A stretch of 64,000 nt of DNA from Balneola sp. (GCA_017640785.1 JAEPPZ010000013.1:1-64000), one strand, 5' to 3'. Positions 1-7,915 are shown, counted from the stretch's first letter. Translations and numbers: made by a program. Notes: generated by a model from the letters alone, not told the origin.

Positions 1-1
1 T

Positions 2-58
2 CCAGTACCAAAAGCTCCCGACAAGAATTATTGGCGTGAACTCCATTACATCGACTAA
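2..58 (+). CDS. C-terminal end of an unidentified protein (cut by window edge)
   Basis: An open frame runs from base 2 to a TAA at 56-58 and encodes PVPKAPDKNYWRELHYID. The frame has no earlier stop, and its composition looks like real protein, with aromatic and charged residues. It is the only support for a gene entering from the left. The product cannot be identified from 18 residues. Confidence 0.4.
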   Translation, partial: PVPKAPDKNYWRELHYID

Positions 59-133
59 TCATTACAAAAGGTCTTCGCTCGTATGATACACATTCAAGAA
101 CCAGCCAGAAGTGTAATGATTGCTCCTTCGGAG

Positions 134-183
134 CCGTCGATTTCATTGCGTTCTTTCCTCGCCAATAATTCTAAAGGTCGGTG
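134..183. repeat. 50-bp dispersed repeat, copy 1
   Basis: This stretch matches 7981-8030 over its whole length with only a few substitutions. Both copies contain the cores CCGTCGATTTCATT and TCGCCAATAATTCTAAAG. Both lie in gene-free spacers just downstream of a minus-strand gene's stop. The rest of the 59-266 spacer shows no gene. Confidence 0.7.
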
Positions 184-266
184 TAATTGGAAGCTTTTTC
201 TTAAATCGTCAGAATTATAAACAAGTCAATTTTTGTAAGTGAATTATCTAACTTCTACAAGAGTGA

Positions 267-923
267 TTAAAAAGCTCTATTTAAAAAAGCGTGTAAAGGC
301 TGAATAGCCCGAAAATATTTCATAAGGGCTTCTACCTGATTGTTGTCTTTAACAAATGATGAGGTATTAAATTTCGCCATAGCATAAAATTGTTTATTTG
401 CTATGTAAGGAAGTTCGTCTTCCAGATCAGCATATTTTTTATCGAGCCTTTTATTGCGTTCGCCCTGTAGTTCTCCGAAATTACTCTTGAATTCAGGATC
501 ATTAATTATGCTGATGAACTCTTTTTTGTGAGAAGCTATTAAATCCCTGCTTTTTGTAAGTCTGTCTTTAGAAAGCTGATATAAACCGCCTCCAACATGG
601 ACATGCTCAGCTCCGATCCCAACATAAAAACCCGGTACCTCCGATTTTTTACCTTCAGAAGATAAACTTGCTTTCATTAGTGTGTTATAGGGAGTTTTGT
701 CTTTCGAAAAGCGGATATCTCTGTTGATCCTGAATAGGGTTTTCTTGGCATCTGTATGTAGATCAGATTCAATTTCGAGGAGGGCAGGAATTAAGGCTTC
801 TATCAATTCGATAAAAGGTTTACGAACGTGATTTTCATAATCTTTTCGATGTTCATCAAACCATTCTTTATGGTTATTCTTTTCAAGTTCTTCAAAAAAC
901 GAGATGTAGCTTTGATCAATCAT
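267..923 (-). CDS. DUF2461 domain-containing protein
   Basis: This 218-residue protein matches the DUF2461 (TIGR02453) family in length and pattern. It has an N-terminal FFEELEKNNHKEWFDEH block, then RINRDIRFSKDKTPYNT, then a G-rich segment near YVGIGAEHVHVGGGLY. The family's biochemical function is unknown. The ATG at 923 is preceded two bases away by the stop of the TfoX-like gene, so the genes at 1584, 1258 and 923 probably form one minus-strand transcript. No signal peptide or membrane segment is visible, so it should be cytoplasmic. Confidence 0.85.
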   Translation of the reverse strand: MIDQSYISFFEELEKNNHKEWFDEHRKDYENHVRKPFIELIEALIPALLEIESDLHTDAKKTLFRINRDIRFSKDKTPYNTLMKASLSSEGKKSEVPGFYVGIGAEHVHVGGGLYQLSKDRLTKSRDLIASHKKEFISIINDPEFKSNFGELQGERNKRLDKKYADLEDELPYIANKQFYAMAKFNTSSFVKDNNQVEALMKYFRAIQPLHAFLNRAF

Positions 924-925
924 GA

Positions 926-1258
926 TTACTTCTTTTTGGCTAAAACTGCAGCTTCATAGGAGTCTTCAGCCCATTGTTTCATTAGTTGCTTGTCTTCAAT
1001 TACATGAGCCGGCGCTGACCAATAAGGCATTCCTTTCCCTTTTTTGGCATGATCAAACGGTTTCATTCCTTCGGCTTCAAACTTTGGGATCAATTCATTA
1101 TTCACTCTGAAATAGAATGCATTTTCACTGGTCACCATGGCAAACATGATCTTGTCTTTGAAGATCCCAACACCGCCAAACATTTTTCTGGATGATGTGC
1201 CTTCAAATTCTGATAGTTGATCAACGATGTAATCGATATATTCCTGATTTAAAGCCAT
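926..1258 (-). CDS. TfoX/Sxy N-terminal domain protein
   Basis: The 110-residue protein carries the TfoX_N signature: SSRKMFGGVGIFKDKIMFAMV, followed by FYFRVNNE and PFDHAKKGKGMPYW. Only the N-terminal domain is present, as in most short Bacteroidota members. In Gammaproteobacteria TfoX/Sxy drives competence genes. For stand-alone N-domains no such role is established and none is inferred here. The gene sits between two others with 2-bp gaps, which suggests translational coupling in a three-gene operon. Start ATG at 1258. Confidence 0.85.
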   Translation of the reverse strand: MALNQEYIDYIVDQLSEFEGTSSRKMFGGVGIFKDKIMFAMVTSENAFYFRVNNELIPKFEAEGMKPFDHAKKGKGMPYWSAPAHVIEDKQLMKQWAEDSYEAAVLAKKK

Positions 1259-1260
1259 GA

Positions 1261-1584
1261 TTATTTATTTTTTTTGATGACAGTTAATGCTTCCAGAGTA
1301 AGCGATTCCCATAATTCATATTGGGAAAAGGAAACTTCAAACCAGCCCGCCAACGGACCTTTATTTTTGAATGGATTGAAAGGAATAGATTCAAAATCCT
1401 GAGCTTCCGGATCAAAGTTCTTCCCGAATTTGAAAACCATATTTCCGTTCTTAGAAATAAATGCGAATACATTCCCATCATATTTGATGGCTTCGGTACT
1501 CATCATTTTTCCGGTGGTAACCAGCTTTTCCTTTTCGATCAGCTTAGCTCGGATCTGCTCAAATAATGCTTTTTGTTCTTCCAT
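1261..1584 (-). CDS. Hypothetical protein, possibly a divergent TfoX-like fold
   Basis: This 107-residue soluble protein is first in the three-gene minus-strand run. I do not recognise a named family with certainty. The order of elements (an N-terminal helix, GKMMSTEAIKYDGNVFAFI, then MVFKFGKN) resembles the TfoX_N/YjbR type of small alpha-beta domain encoded immediately downstream. It may therefore be a diverged relative, but that is inference from pattern only. There are no cysteines and no signal peptide. Confidence 0.7.
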   Translation of the reverse strand: MEEQKALFEQIRAKLIEKEKLVTTGKMMSTEAIKYDGNVFAFISKNGNMVFKFGKNFDPEAQDFESIPFNPFKNKGPLAGWFEVSFSQYELWESLTLEALTVIKKNK

Positions 1585-1660
1585 TCGATCAATTTATAGA
1601 ATGACAACTGAGAATCCGAATGGGGGACATGGTTTTGTAAGGAATGGTGCGTGAGGTTGT

Positions 1661-1710
1661 CTTACTGTTTATCCGCGAAGACCTGAAGGACTTCGCGGAT
1701 AAACAGTAAG
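1661..1710. repeat. Perfect 20-bp inverted repeat (REP element, upstream copy)
   Basis: Bases 1661-1680 are exactly complementary to 1691-1710, around the 10-base loop ACCTGAAGGA. The inner 22 bases (1675-1696, GCGAAGACCTGAAGG plus ACTTCGC) recur with one change at 2380-2401 and inverted with small changes at 2160-2181. The element ends 14 bases before the start region of the transposase gene, the usual arrangement for a REP-associated tyrosine transposase. Confidence 0.85.
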
Positions 1711-1724
1711 AAACATATTTCAAT

Positions 1725-2139
1725 ATGCCGAAAAACGTATTCATCAGTTTGGCTTCATATTGTTTGGAGCACTAAACTACGGAAACCTAATTTGTTCAGG
1801 TCTTTCAGATATGATCTATTTAATTATTTAAAATCATATGGTGAGAAAAATGAAATCACAGTTGATGTAATAAATGGAATTGAAGACCATGTTCATTTAT
1901 TGATTCGTCTAAAAACCACACAGAAAATTTCAGAGGTAATAAATTTATTGAAGGGAGCCTCATCAAGATGGATAAATCTGAACGCGAACATGGAAGAAAC
2001 TTTCAAATGGCAGAATGGTTATGGCGTTTTCTCAGTAAGCGAAAAAGATATACCGAAAGTCAGAAACTATATTTACAATCAAGAAGAATATCATAAATCC
2101 ATATCCTACTCAAAAGAATTGAAGAAATTGGTCAAATAA
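1725..2139 (+). pseudogene. REP-associated tyrosine transposase (IS200-like, Y1), frameshifted near its N-terminus
   Basis: The main frame encodes the body of a Y1/HUH transposase: VWLHIVWSTKLRKPNLF, then GIEDHVHLLIRL (the HUH metal-binding pair) and NYIYNQEEYHK, which holds the likely nucleophilic tyrosine. This frame has no ATG at its beginning. An ATG at 1725 opens MPK in another frame and reaches a stop after 16 codons. Removing one A from the run at 1731-1735 would join them into MPKTYSSVWLHIVW, the usual family N-terminus. The gene is therefore either broken, read by slippage, or affected by a base-call error. REP hairpins flank it on both sides. Confidence 0.8.
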
Positions 2140-2159
2140 CTGCACTGAAACATTAGCCA

Positions 2160-2181
2160 GCGAATTCCTTCAGGTATTCGC
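2160..2181. repeat. REP hairpin, inverted copy
   Basis: The 22 bases form an imperfect hairpin. Their reverse complement, GCGAATACCTGAAGG followed by AATTCGC, matches the core of the 1675-1696 element at all but two positions. It starts 21 bases after the transposase stop, so the gene is bracketed by REPs in opposite orientation. Confidence 0.7.
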
Positions 2182-2262
2182 GAGTAGTTTAGCAATGAAT
2201 GTAGTGTAAGAGAAAAAAGAATTATTGGTTATAGATGAAATTCTAATGTGATGAGTTAAGAT

Positions 2263-2311
2263 GGAAGTCACAGACTTCCTTGTCTTGTATTTTCAAGTTA
2301 CAAACTTGAAA
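2263..2311. repeat. Pair of short hairpins in the transposase 3' spacer
   Basis: GGAAGTC (2263-2269) pairs with GACTTCC (2273-2279). TTTCAAGTT (2291-2299) pairs with AACTTGAAA (2303-2311). Two hairpins in tandem, with no gene around them, look like part of the REP-type array that fills 2140-2533. Nothing else is visible in that 394-base spacer apart from the REP at 2380. Confidence 0.55.
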
Positions 2312-2379
2312 AATCTGTGCCGGTTTGATATGGATAAAATCTTAATGTAACGATCATTGACATAAGACACGACATCATA

Positions 2380-2401
2380 GCGAAGACCTGAAGTACTTCG
2401 C
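2380..2401. repeat. REP hairpin, direct copy
   Basis: GCGAAGACCTGAAG followed by TACTTCGC is a hairpin differing by one base from 1675-1696. The similarity continues outwards: AAACAGTAA and AAACAT follow in both copies. It lies between the transposase and pyrC. Confidence 0.75.
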
Positions 2402-2533
2402 TGGCAAACAGTAATAAACATGATTCGTTATGCTGAAGACATTAAGATATTAACTAAGATTCCAATAATGCCTTTCAATATTCAAATCATAAAGCCTTAT
2501 ATTTGACCAATTCAAAAATCTAAATAGCTTAAA

Positions 2534-3814
2534 ATGCTCCTGAAAAATCTTCGTCCGGTTAGTAAAGAACACAACGGAAAAGACACAATCGACATCAGAA
2601 TACAAGATGGAAAGATCTCAGAAATAGGAAAATCTTTAAAAGCCGAGAAGGGAGAAGATTCTCATGACTTTGAAGGAGCTTATGTAAGTCCGGGTTGGAT
2701 GGACATGCATATACATTTAAGAGAGCCTGGTTATGAGCACAAAGAAACGATCAAAACCGGTTGTGCAGCAGCGGCTTTTGGCGGATTTACAGCGGTTGCT
2801 TGTATGCCGAATACTCAACCGGCTACACACACCAGAGATGTAGTAGAATACATCATCAAAAAAGGAAATGAAACTCCGGTAGATGTACACCCGATCGGTT
2901 GTGTAACCAAAGACAGAGCAGGAAAGTCGATCGCTGAAATGGGAGATATGAAAGACGGTGGAGCGGTTGCATTCAGTGACGACGGAGATCCGGTTTATGA
3001 TTCTCAGGTGATGCGCGTTGCTTTGGAATATTCTTCAATGCTTGGAATGCCGATCATCAATCATGAAGAAGATCTCGCGCTTTCAAGACCAGGACATATG
3101 AATGAGGGAAGAGTTTCTACCAGACTTGGTTTAGATGGAACTCCTTCAATTGCTGAAGAAACCATGATCGCACGTGATATTTTATTGGCTGAATACACCG
3201 GTGGACATATTCATGTAGCACACATCAGTACAAAAGGAGCAGTTGATCTGGTTCGGGAAGGAAAGAAAAAAGGAATTAATGTAACCACAGAAGTGTGTGC
3301 TCATCATTTTGATCTGACGGACGAAGAAATTGAGAAGCAAAAGTTCAATACAAACTTTAAAATGCACCCACCGCTTAGAACACAAGAAGATGTGGACGCG
3401 ATGATCGAAGGATTGGTTGACGGAACTATTGATGTGATCTGTACTGATCATGCGCCTCATGCTATTGAAGAAAAAGAAGTGGAATTCATTTATGCTCCGA
3501 ACGGAATAATTGGGCTCGAAACAGCCTGGAGTATCTCAAACATGAGATTATTCAAAACCAAGAAACTTGACCTTCAGCAACTGGTTGAAAAGCTGTGTTA
3601 TAGTCCACGGAAGATCTTAAATCTTGAAGTTCCTGCGCTCGAAGAAGGCGCACAAGCAAATCTGACATTCTTCAATACTGATGAAGAGTGGACCTTTGAT
3701 CCGAAAAACGTTCGTTCAAAATCTAAAAACTCTCCGTATCTGAATAAGAAGCTGACCGGTAGAGCGGTCGGGATCTTTAACCGTGGTGAGTTGGTGATTA
3801 ATGAGTTGAGGTAA
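2534..3814 (+). CDS. pyrC: Dihydroorotase
   Basis: Dihydroorotase closes N-carbamoyl-aspartate to dihydroorotate in pyrimidine synthesis. The 426-residue length and motifs fit the long (type I) class: the metal-binding DMHIHLREPG near residue 57-66, KETIKTGCAAAAFGGFTAV, the NHEED block, HVAHIST, and CTDHAPHA near residue 300. The amidohydrolase fold is complete, ending with the GRAVGIFNRG beta-sandwich return. It is cytoplasmic and zinc dependent. It stands alone, with a repeat-filled spacer on each side, so no pyrimidine operon is visible. Confidence 0.96.
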   Translation: MLLKNLRPVSKEHNGKDTIDIRIQDGKISEIGKSLKAEKGEDSHDFEGAYVSPGWMDMHIHLREPGYEHKETIKTGCAAAAFGGFTAVACMPNTQPATHTRDVVEYIIKKGNETPVDVHPIGCVTKDRAGKSIAEMGDMKDGGAVAFSDDGDPVYDSQVMRVALEYSSMLGMPIINHEEDLALSRPGHMNEGRVSTRLGLDGTPSIAEETMIARDILLAEYTGGHIHVAHISTKGAVDLVREGKKKGINVTTEVCAHHFDLTDEEIEKQKFNTNFKMHPPLRTQEDVDAMIEGLVDGTIDVICTDHAPHAIEEKEVEFIYAPNGIIGLETAWSISNMRLFKTKKLDLQQLVEKLCYSPRKILNLEVPALEEGAQANLTFFNTDEEWTFDPKNVRSKSKNSPYLNKKLTGRAVGIFNRGELVINELR

Positions 3815-3829
3815 GTAAGAACGAATATT

Positions 3830-3933
3830 TGTCATGTCGAACGAATGTGAGACATCTAATGATTATCGAAATAAATTATAGTTATGAAGATTTCTCGGTC
3901 ATCCGCTGTGCAGCGGATTCAACTCGAAATGAC
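3830..3933. repeat. BIME-like composite palindrome between pyrC and tsaB
   Basis: The outer ends TGTCATGTCGAA and TCGAAATGACA are near-complementary. AGACATCT and AGATTTCT form a second inner pair, and ATCCGCT/AGCGGAT (3901-3918) makes a third hairpin. Such nested elements are common in intergenic spacers of this group. It could also terminate pyrC transcription, although no clear T-run follows. Confidence 0.6.
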
Positions 3934-3948
3934 AGAAGATGGTGAGGA

Positions 3949-4620
3949 ATGATTAAAAAAATCCTAGCTTACGAAACTACAACAAACATTTGTTCGGTAG
4001 CTTTTCAGAATACAGACGGAAAGGTATTCGAGAAACGAATTCAGGGAAGAAGTGTACATTCTGATAATCTGTTTATGTTCACTCAGGAATTAATGAAAGA
4101 GCATGACTTCAAAATAGAAGATCTGAATGCTGTATTAGTAAGCAATGGTCCGGGTTCCTATACAGGATTGCGAATAGCGGCAAGTGCGATCAAAGGAATC
4201 ATGTTTGGTAAGGATGTGGACCTGTTTGCTTGTAATACATTAGCATCCTTTGCAATGGCTACAGAAAATAGCTCAGAAGCTGTTCACTCGATCATCGATG
4301 CAAGAAGGAATCATGTGTATCATCAGGAATTTAAGCTTAATGAGGAGCTTGAAATTATTTCAGAAGCAAAAGTGATCGAACTTTCTGATCTGGAAGAGCA
4401 AATTGAACCCAGGGACACTTTGATTGGAACAGGAATTGATCGTATTAGTAAAAAAGCTTTGGAAAACGTACAGATCTTTGACGATAGTTTTATTTCAGCG
4501 AAGTCTTTGATCAGACTTTTTCATCTGAAGAATCAAACCGATTTCTGTATTAAAACACATCCTGAAGAGCTGAATTCGAATTATATCAGCAGTAGTCAGG
4601 TTAATAACACGAAGGCATAA
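3949..4620 (+). CDS. tsaB: tRNA threonylcarbamoyladenosine biosynthesis protein TsaB
   Basis: TsaB is the inactive-kinase partner of TsaD (with TsaE) that makes the t6A modification next to the anticodon of ANN-reading tRNAs. The 223-residue protein opens with ILAYETTTNICSVAF and has the diagnostic VSNGPGSYTGLRIA (about residues 64-77), followed by the DARRNHVYH block. A GGTGAGGA ribosome site lies just before the ATG. It is followed after 64 bases by accD, and the two may be cotranscribed. tsaD and tsaE are not in the window. Confidence 0.93.
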   Translation: MIKKILAYETTTNICSVAFQNTDGKVFEKRIQGRSVHSDNLFMFTQELMKEHDFKIEDLNAVLVSNGPGSYTGLRIAASAIKGIMFGKDVDLFACNTLASFAMATENSSEAVHSIIDARRNHVYHQEFKLNEELEIISEAKVIELSDLEEQIEPRDTLIGTGIDRISKKALENVQIFDDSFISAKSLIRLFHLKNQTDFCIKTHPEELNSNYISSSQVNNTKA

Positions 4621-4684
4621 TCAGATTCTTATTTAAGGTTAAGATTGGTTATTTTGTGCCTCTAAAAAAATTCAATTACAAACT

Positions 4685-5530
4685 ATGAGTTGGTTTAAAA
4701 GAAAAGACGAAAATATTCAGACCGAGACTAAAAAAGAAATGCCGGAAGGCGTTTGGGTTAAGGTTCCAACTACCGGTGAAACGATTCATCGGCGCGAATT
4801 GGAAGACAATTTATGGGTTGATCCTTTAAGCGGTCATCACTTCAGAATTGGAAGCAAGCAGTACTTTTCGATCATTTTTGATGACAATAAATTTGAGGAA
4901 TTAGGTCAGAATATAATGCCGACCGATCCTCTGGAGTTTTCTGATACAAAGAAATACAAAGACCGACTTGAAGCGACTCAAAATAAATCAGGATTGTCTG
5001 ATGCAGCTCGGGTTGGCGTTGGTAAAATGAATGGAATCGATCTTGTAGTTGGTTGTATGGACTTCGGTTTTATCGGTGGAAGTATGGGTTCGGTAGTAGG
5101 TGAACGACTTGGAATTGCTATTGATCATGCCAGGGAGAATAAAATACCTTTGATCATTATTTCACAAACAGGTGGTGCCAGAATGATGGAAAGTGTGTTG
5201 AGTTTGATGCAAATGGCTAAGACTTCAGCAAAACTGGCTCAGCTGGAAGAAGATGGAGTGCCGTACATTTCTTATATGACTCACCCAACAACTGGTGGTG
5301 TGACTGCAAGTTATGCCATGCTTGGTGATTTTAATGTTGCAGAGCCCGGCGCACTTATTGCTTTTGCAGGACCAAGAGTAGTTCGTCAGACAATTGGTCG
5401 TGATCTTCCGGAAGGATTCCAAACCGCAGAATATTTACTGGAGCATGGTTTTCTGGATTTTATAGTTCCAAGAAATACGATGAAATCCAAGCTTACAAAA
5501 CTTTTGAAATTGGTTCTTCATAAGAAGTAA
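4685..5530 (+). CDS. accD: Acetyl-CoA carboxylase carboxyltransferase subunit beta, zinc-ribbon cysteines absent
   Basis: AccD pairs with AccA to transfer carboxyl from biotin-BCCP to acetyl-CoA, making malonyl-CoA for fatty-acid synthesis. The 281-residue protein begins MSWFKRK and has the crotonase-type core, with [18 protein letters not shown] and [12 protein letters not shown]. The N-terminal zinc ribbon is degenerate. The usual CPSC and CPKCG pairs read VPTT and DPLSG, so all four metal ligands are missing. From memory, other Bacteroidota AccD proteins share this loss, so it is probably lineage-typical and not a defect. accA and accBC are elsewhere. Confidence 0.95.
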   Translation: MSWFKRKDENIQTETKKEMPEGVWVKVPTTGETIHRRELEDNLWVDPLSGHHFRIGSKQYFSIIFDDNKFEELGQNIMPTDPLEFSDTKKYKDRLEATQNKSGLSDAARVGVGKMNGIDLVVGCMDFGFIGGSMGSVVGERLGIAIDHARENKIPLIIISQTGGARMMESVLSLMQMAKTSAKLAQLEEDGVPYISYMTHPTTGGVTASYAMLGDFNVAEPGALIAFAGPRVVRQTIGRDLPEGFQTAEYLLEHGFLDFIVPRNTMKSKLTKLLKLVLHKK

Positions 5531-5559
5531 CTGATTAAGACCCGTCAATTTTTAAAAAA

Positions 5560-5607
5560 GTTATTAGTTATTGGTTAATTGTAGAAATGAAACCAATAAC
5601 TAATAAC
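5560..5607. repeat. 17-bp perfect inverted repeat between accD and obg
   Basis: GTTATTAGTTATTGGTT at 5560-5576 is exactly complementary to 5591-5607 across a 14-base loop. It is AT-rich and lacks a terminal T-run, so it is not a clear intrinsic terminator. It may be a small repeat element or an RNA processing hairpin between the two genes. Confidence 0.65.
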
Positions 5608-5622
5608 CATTAAGCTCGAAGA

Positions 5623-6618
5623 ATGAGATTCGCAGATTACGCTAAAATTTATGTTACCGCCGGAAAGGGTGGAGATGGTTCTGCTCATATGAGACGGGAA
5701 AAATATGTCCCTAAAGGCGGTCCGGATGGAGGAGATGGAGGAAGAGGCGGAAGTATCATTCTGAAAGGAAATGCGCAATTAAATACCATTCTGGATCTTC
5801 GTTATAAGAAATACATCAAAGCCAAAGGCGGAGCAAACGGTGGAAGTAGTCGTTCTACCGGGAAAGACGGAGAATCGATCATACTTCAGGTTCCTTTGGG
5901 AACGGTAGCTTTTGATGCAGAAACCCGGGAAAGAATGGGTGAGATCACCGAAGATGAAGAAGAGATCGTTATCGCCAAAGGAGGAAGAGGCGGACTCGGA
6001 AACTGGCATTTTAAAAGTTCTGTAAATCAAACTCCTCAATATGCTCAGGAAGGAGAAATAGGAGAGGAGAGAGTAGTTGAGCTTGAGCTTAAACTTATTG
6101 CGGATGTAGGATTGGTTGGATTTCCGAACGCCGGAAAAAGCACATTGCTTTCAGCACTTTCTCATGCAAAACCGAAAATAGCTGACTATCCGTTTACTAC
6201 ACTTGAACCAAATTTAGGAGTAGTTAAATTCTCAGATTACAGAAGTTTTGTAATGGCTGATATTCCCGGAATAATTGAAGAAGCACATCAGGGAAAAGGA
6301 TTGGGAATACAGTTTCTTCGCCATATTGAACGAAACAGCATTTTGTTGTTCATGGTGAGTTCTCAAACAGATATTGAGTATGAGTACAATGCTTTGGTGA
6401 ACGAGTTAAAAGCCTATCGGAAAGACCTTCTTGATAAGCCCAGAGTACTGGCTATAACTAAGATGGATTTAAAACAAGGTTTTAAGTTAGATAAAAAACT
6501 TCATTTTGATGATGAAATTCCCGTAATTCCAATTTCATCTGCTACCGGACATGGTGTGGATGAACTTAGAGAAGCACTTTGGGAAAAACTTCAACATGCA
6601 AAACAAGAAGATTCTTAG
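5623..6618 (+). CDS. obg: GTPase Obg/CgtA
   Basis: Obg is an essential GTPase that acts in large-subunit ribosome assembly and growth control. The 331-residue protein starts with the glycine-rich OBG fold (AGKGGDGSAHMRREKYVPKG, then GPDGGDGGRGGSI). It continues with the G domain: GFPNAGKSTL (G1, about residue 167), TTLEP (G2), DIPGIIE (G3), TKMD (G4) and SSATG (G5). There is no C-terminal OCT domain, as is common outside Firmicutes. Its 3' end overlaps the start of dprA by 23 bases. Confidence 0.96.
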   Translation: MRFADYAKIYVTAGKGGDGSAHMRREKYVPKGGPDGGDGGRGGSIILKGNAQLNTILDLRYKKYIKAKGGANGGSSRSTGKDGESIILQVPLGTVAFDAETRERMGEITEDEEEIVIAKGGRGGLGNWHFKSSVNQTPQYAQEGEIGEERVVELELKLIADVGLVGFPNAGKSTLLSALSHAKPKIADYPFTTLEPNLGVVKFSDYRSFVMADIPGIIEEAHQGKGLGIQFLRHIERNSILLFMVSSQTDIEYEYNALVNELKAYRKDLLDKPRVLAITKMDLKQGFKLDKKLHFDDEIPVIPISSATGHGVDELREALWEKLQHAKQEDS

Positions 6619-7720
6619 AAACTTAATTGCGCTAACTCTGATTCCCGGACTGGGAAGTAAGAGAGTCAGGCATTTAGTTCAGGAATGTGATCAACTCGAA
6701 AATCTATTCAATCTCAGTAAAACTCAGCTCAGAAGTTACGAAGGAGTTGGGGAAGCTACAGCTTTGGCCATTTTATCATTTGATGACTGGGAAAGTGTCG
6801 ATCAGCAAATAGAAGATACGGATAAGATCGGCGCTCAAATCATTACAATGAGAGATCCGGAATACCCGAACTTATTGAAAGAAATTTACGATCCACCAAT
6901 TCTGTATTGGCTTAAAGGCGATCCAGAAGCTCTAAAAAAACCCGGAGTAGCAGTAGTAGGAACCAGAAATGCATCAACTTACGGAAAGAAACAAGCCCAG
7001 AAATTTTCCACTAAGCTGGCAGAAAAAGGATTGTGTATTTTCAGTGGATTGGCATATGGAATTGATACCATCGGACATCAATCCGCTTTGAATGTTGGGG
7101 CTACAACAGTGGCTGTTTTGGGTTCAGGAATTGATAATCTCTATCCAAAAAGTAATACGGAAATTGCGAATGCAATTGTGAAATCAGGAGGGGCAGTTAT
7201 TTCAGAATTCCCTTTGGGGATGATTCCCGAAAAAAATAATTTTCCATTACGAAACAGAGTTGTAAGCGGACTAAGCCTTGGTGTAGTTGTAATTGAATCC
7301 GGAATAAAAGGAGGTAGCATGATCACTGCTGAACTGGCTCTCGATCAGAATCGAGAAGTTTTCGCAATTCCCCATCATCTAGAAAACCCTTCAGGCACAG
7401 GATGTAATTATCTCATAAAAAAAGGAGCTGCTAAACTGGTTCAGGTAGTTGATGATATTTTGGTGGAATTACCCATCGATTTTGAATCTGATGGAAATAG
7501 TGCAAAAGAACTCCCTAAAAAAGCACCAAGTTGGAAAGAATATAAGCTGGATAAACTAAGTACTTCCATTTGCGAGCAACTTGAACAACAATCTTTTCAA
7601 ATAGACGACCTGGCTGACGAATTGAATCTTCATACAAGTGAATTATTAGTTGCTCTGCTACAACTGGAAATGCAGGATATTATCACTCAAAAAGCCGGTA
7701 AGATCTTTGAGTTGAGGTGA
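6596..7720 (+). CDS. dprA: DNA-processing protein DprA
   Basis: DprA loads RecA on incoming single-stranded DNA during natural transformation. From the chosen start (MQNKKILRNLIAL, 374 residues) the protein has an N-terminal helix-hairpin-helix region and the Rossmann-like DprA core with VGTRNASTYGKKQA, FSGLAYGIDTIGHQSAL, GSGIDNLYP, FPLRNRVVSGLS and GGSMITAELALDQ. It ends in a winged-helix-like tail (DDLADELNL). A longer in-frame start at 6551 exists but lies deep inside obg. The 6596 start matches the family N-terminus and suggests coupling to obg. Confidence 0.94.
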   Translation: MQNKKILRNLIALTLIPGLGSKRVRHLVQECDQLENLFNLSKTQLRSYEGVGEATALAILSFDDWESVDQQIEDTDKIGAQIITMRDPEYPNLLKEIYDPPILYWLKGDPEALKKPGVAVVGTRNASTYGKKQAQKFSTKLAEKGLCIFSGLAYGIDTIGHQSALNVGATTVAVLGSGIDNLYPKSNTEIANAIVKSGGAVISEFPLGMIPEKNNFPLRNRVVSGLSLGVVVIESGIKGGSMITAELALDQNREVFAIPHHLENPSGTGCNYLIKKGAAKLVQVVDDILVELPIDFESDGNSAKELPKKAPSWKEYKLDKLSTSICEQLEQQSFQIDDLADELNLHTSELLVALLQLEMQDIITQKAGKIFELR

Positions 7721-7813
7721 TCAACTTTGTATACACTTTAGTATTTTCTGCTTCTTTGTCTATAAATAATGAACGATTCTATAGGAGAACTATATCATAA
7801 ATACATAGAAATT

Positions 7814-7849
7814 GGTCATCCCGAACTTGTTTCGGGATCTTTGTAAGGG
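7814..7849. repeat. Dispersed palindromic repeat (ATCCCGAA/TTCGGGAT), copy 1
   Basis: GGTCATCCCGAACTTG followed by TTTCGGGATCTTTGTAAGG is a hairpin repeat. It is almost identical to 41394-41428 and inverted with respect to 41775-41805. Here it lies in the 325-base gene-free spacer between dprA and the convergent P19-like gene. Confidence 0.75.
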
Positions 7850-7875
7850 TAGGTTTATGAATAGCTTTAATCATC

Positions 7876-7915
7876 TAGAACAAAGGCTACTCACATTTTT
7901 TCAACTAACTTAGGA
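7876..7915 (+). pseudogene. Possible remnant of the 5' end of a GIY-YIG gene
   Basis: GAACAAAGGCTAC, then a T/C-rich stretch, then AACTAACT, resembles the first 40 bases of the intact GIY-YIG gene at 41457 (GAACAAAGGCTAT ... AACTAACT). In both places the sequence follows the same palindromic repeat. The remnant has no ATG and meets a stop within about ten codons. The resemblance is short, so the assignment is tentative. Confidence 0.4.

Noticed and set aside
5575-6039. Minus-strand ORFs opposite obg and many other antisense ORFs across the window
   Set aside because: They are shadows of strong plus-strand genes with no family resemblance, ribosome sites or independent context.
6551-6595. Longer start for DprA inside obg
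   Set aside because: It adds 15 residues (MVWMNLEKHFG...) with no family counterpart and extends the overlap with obg to 68 bases. The ATG at 6596 fits the family N-terminus.
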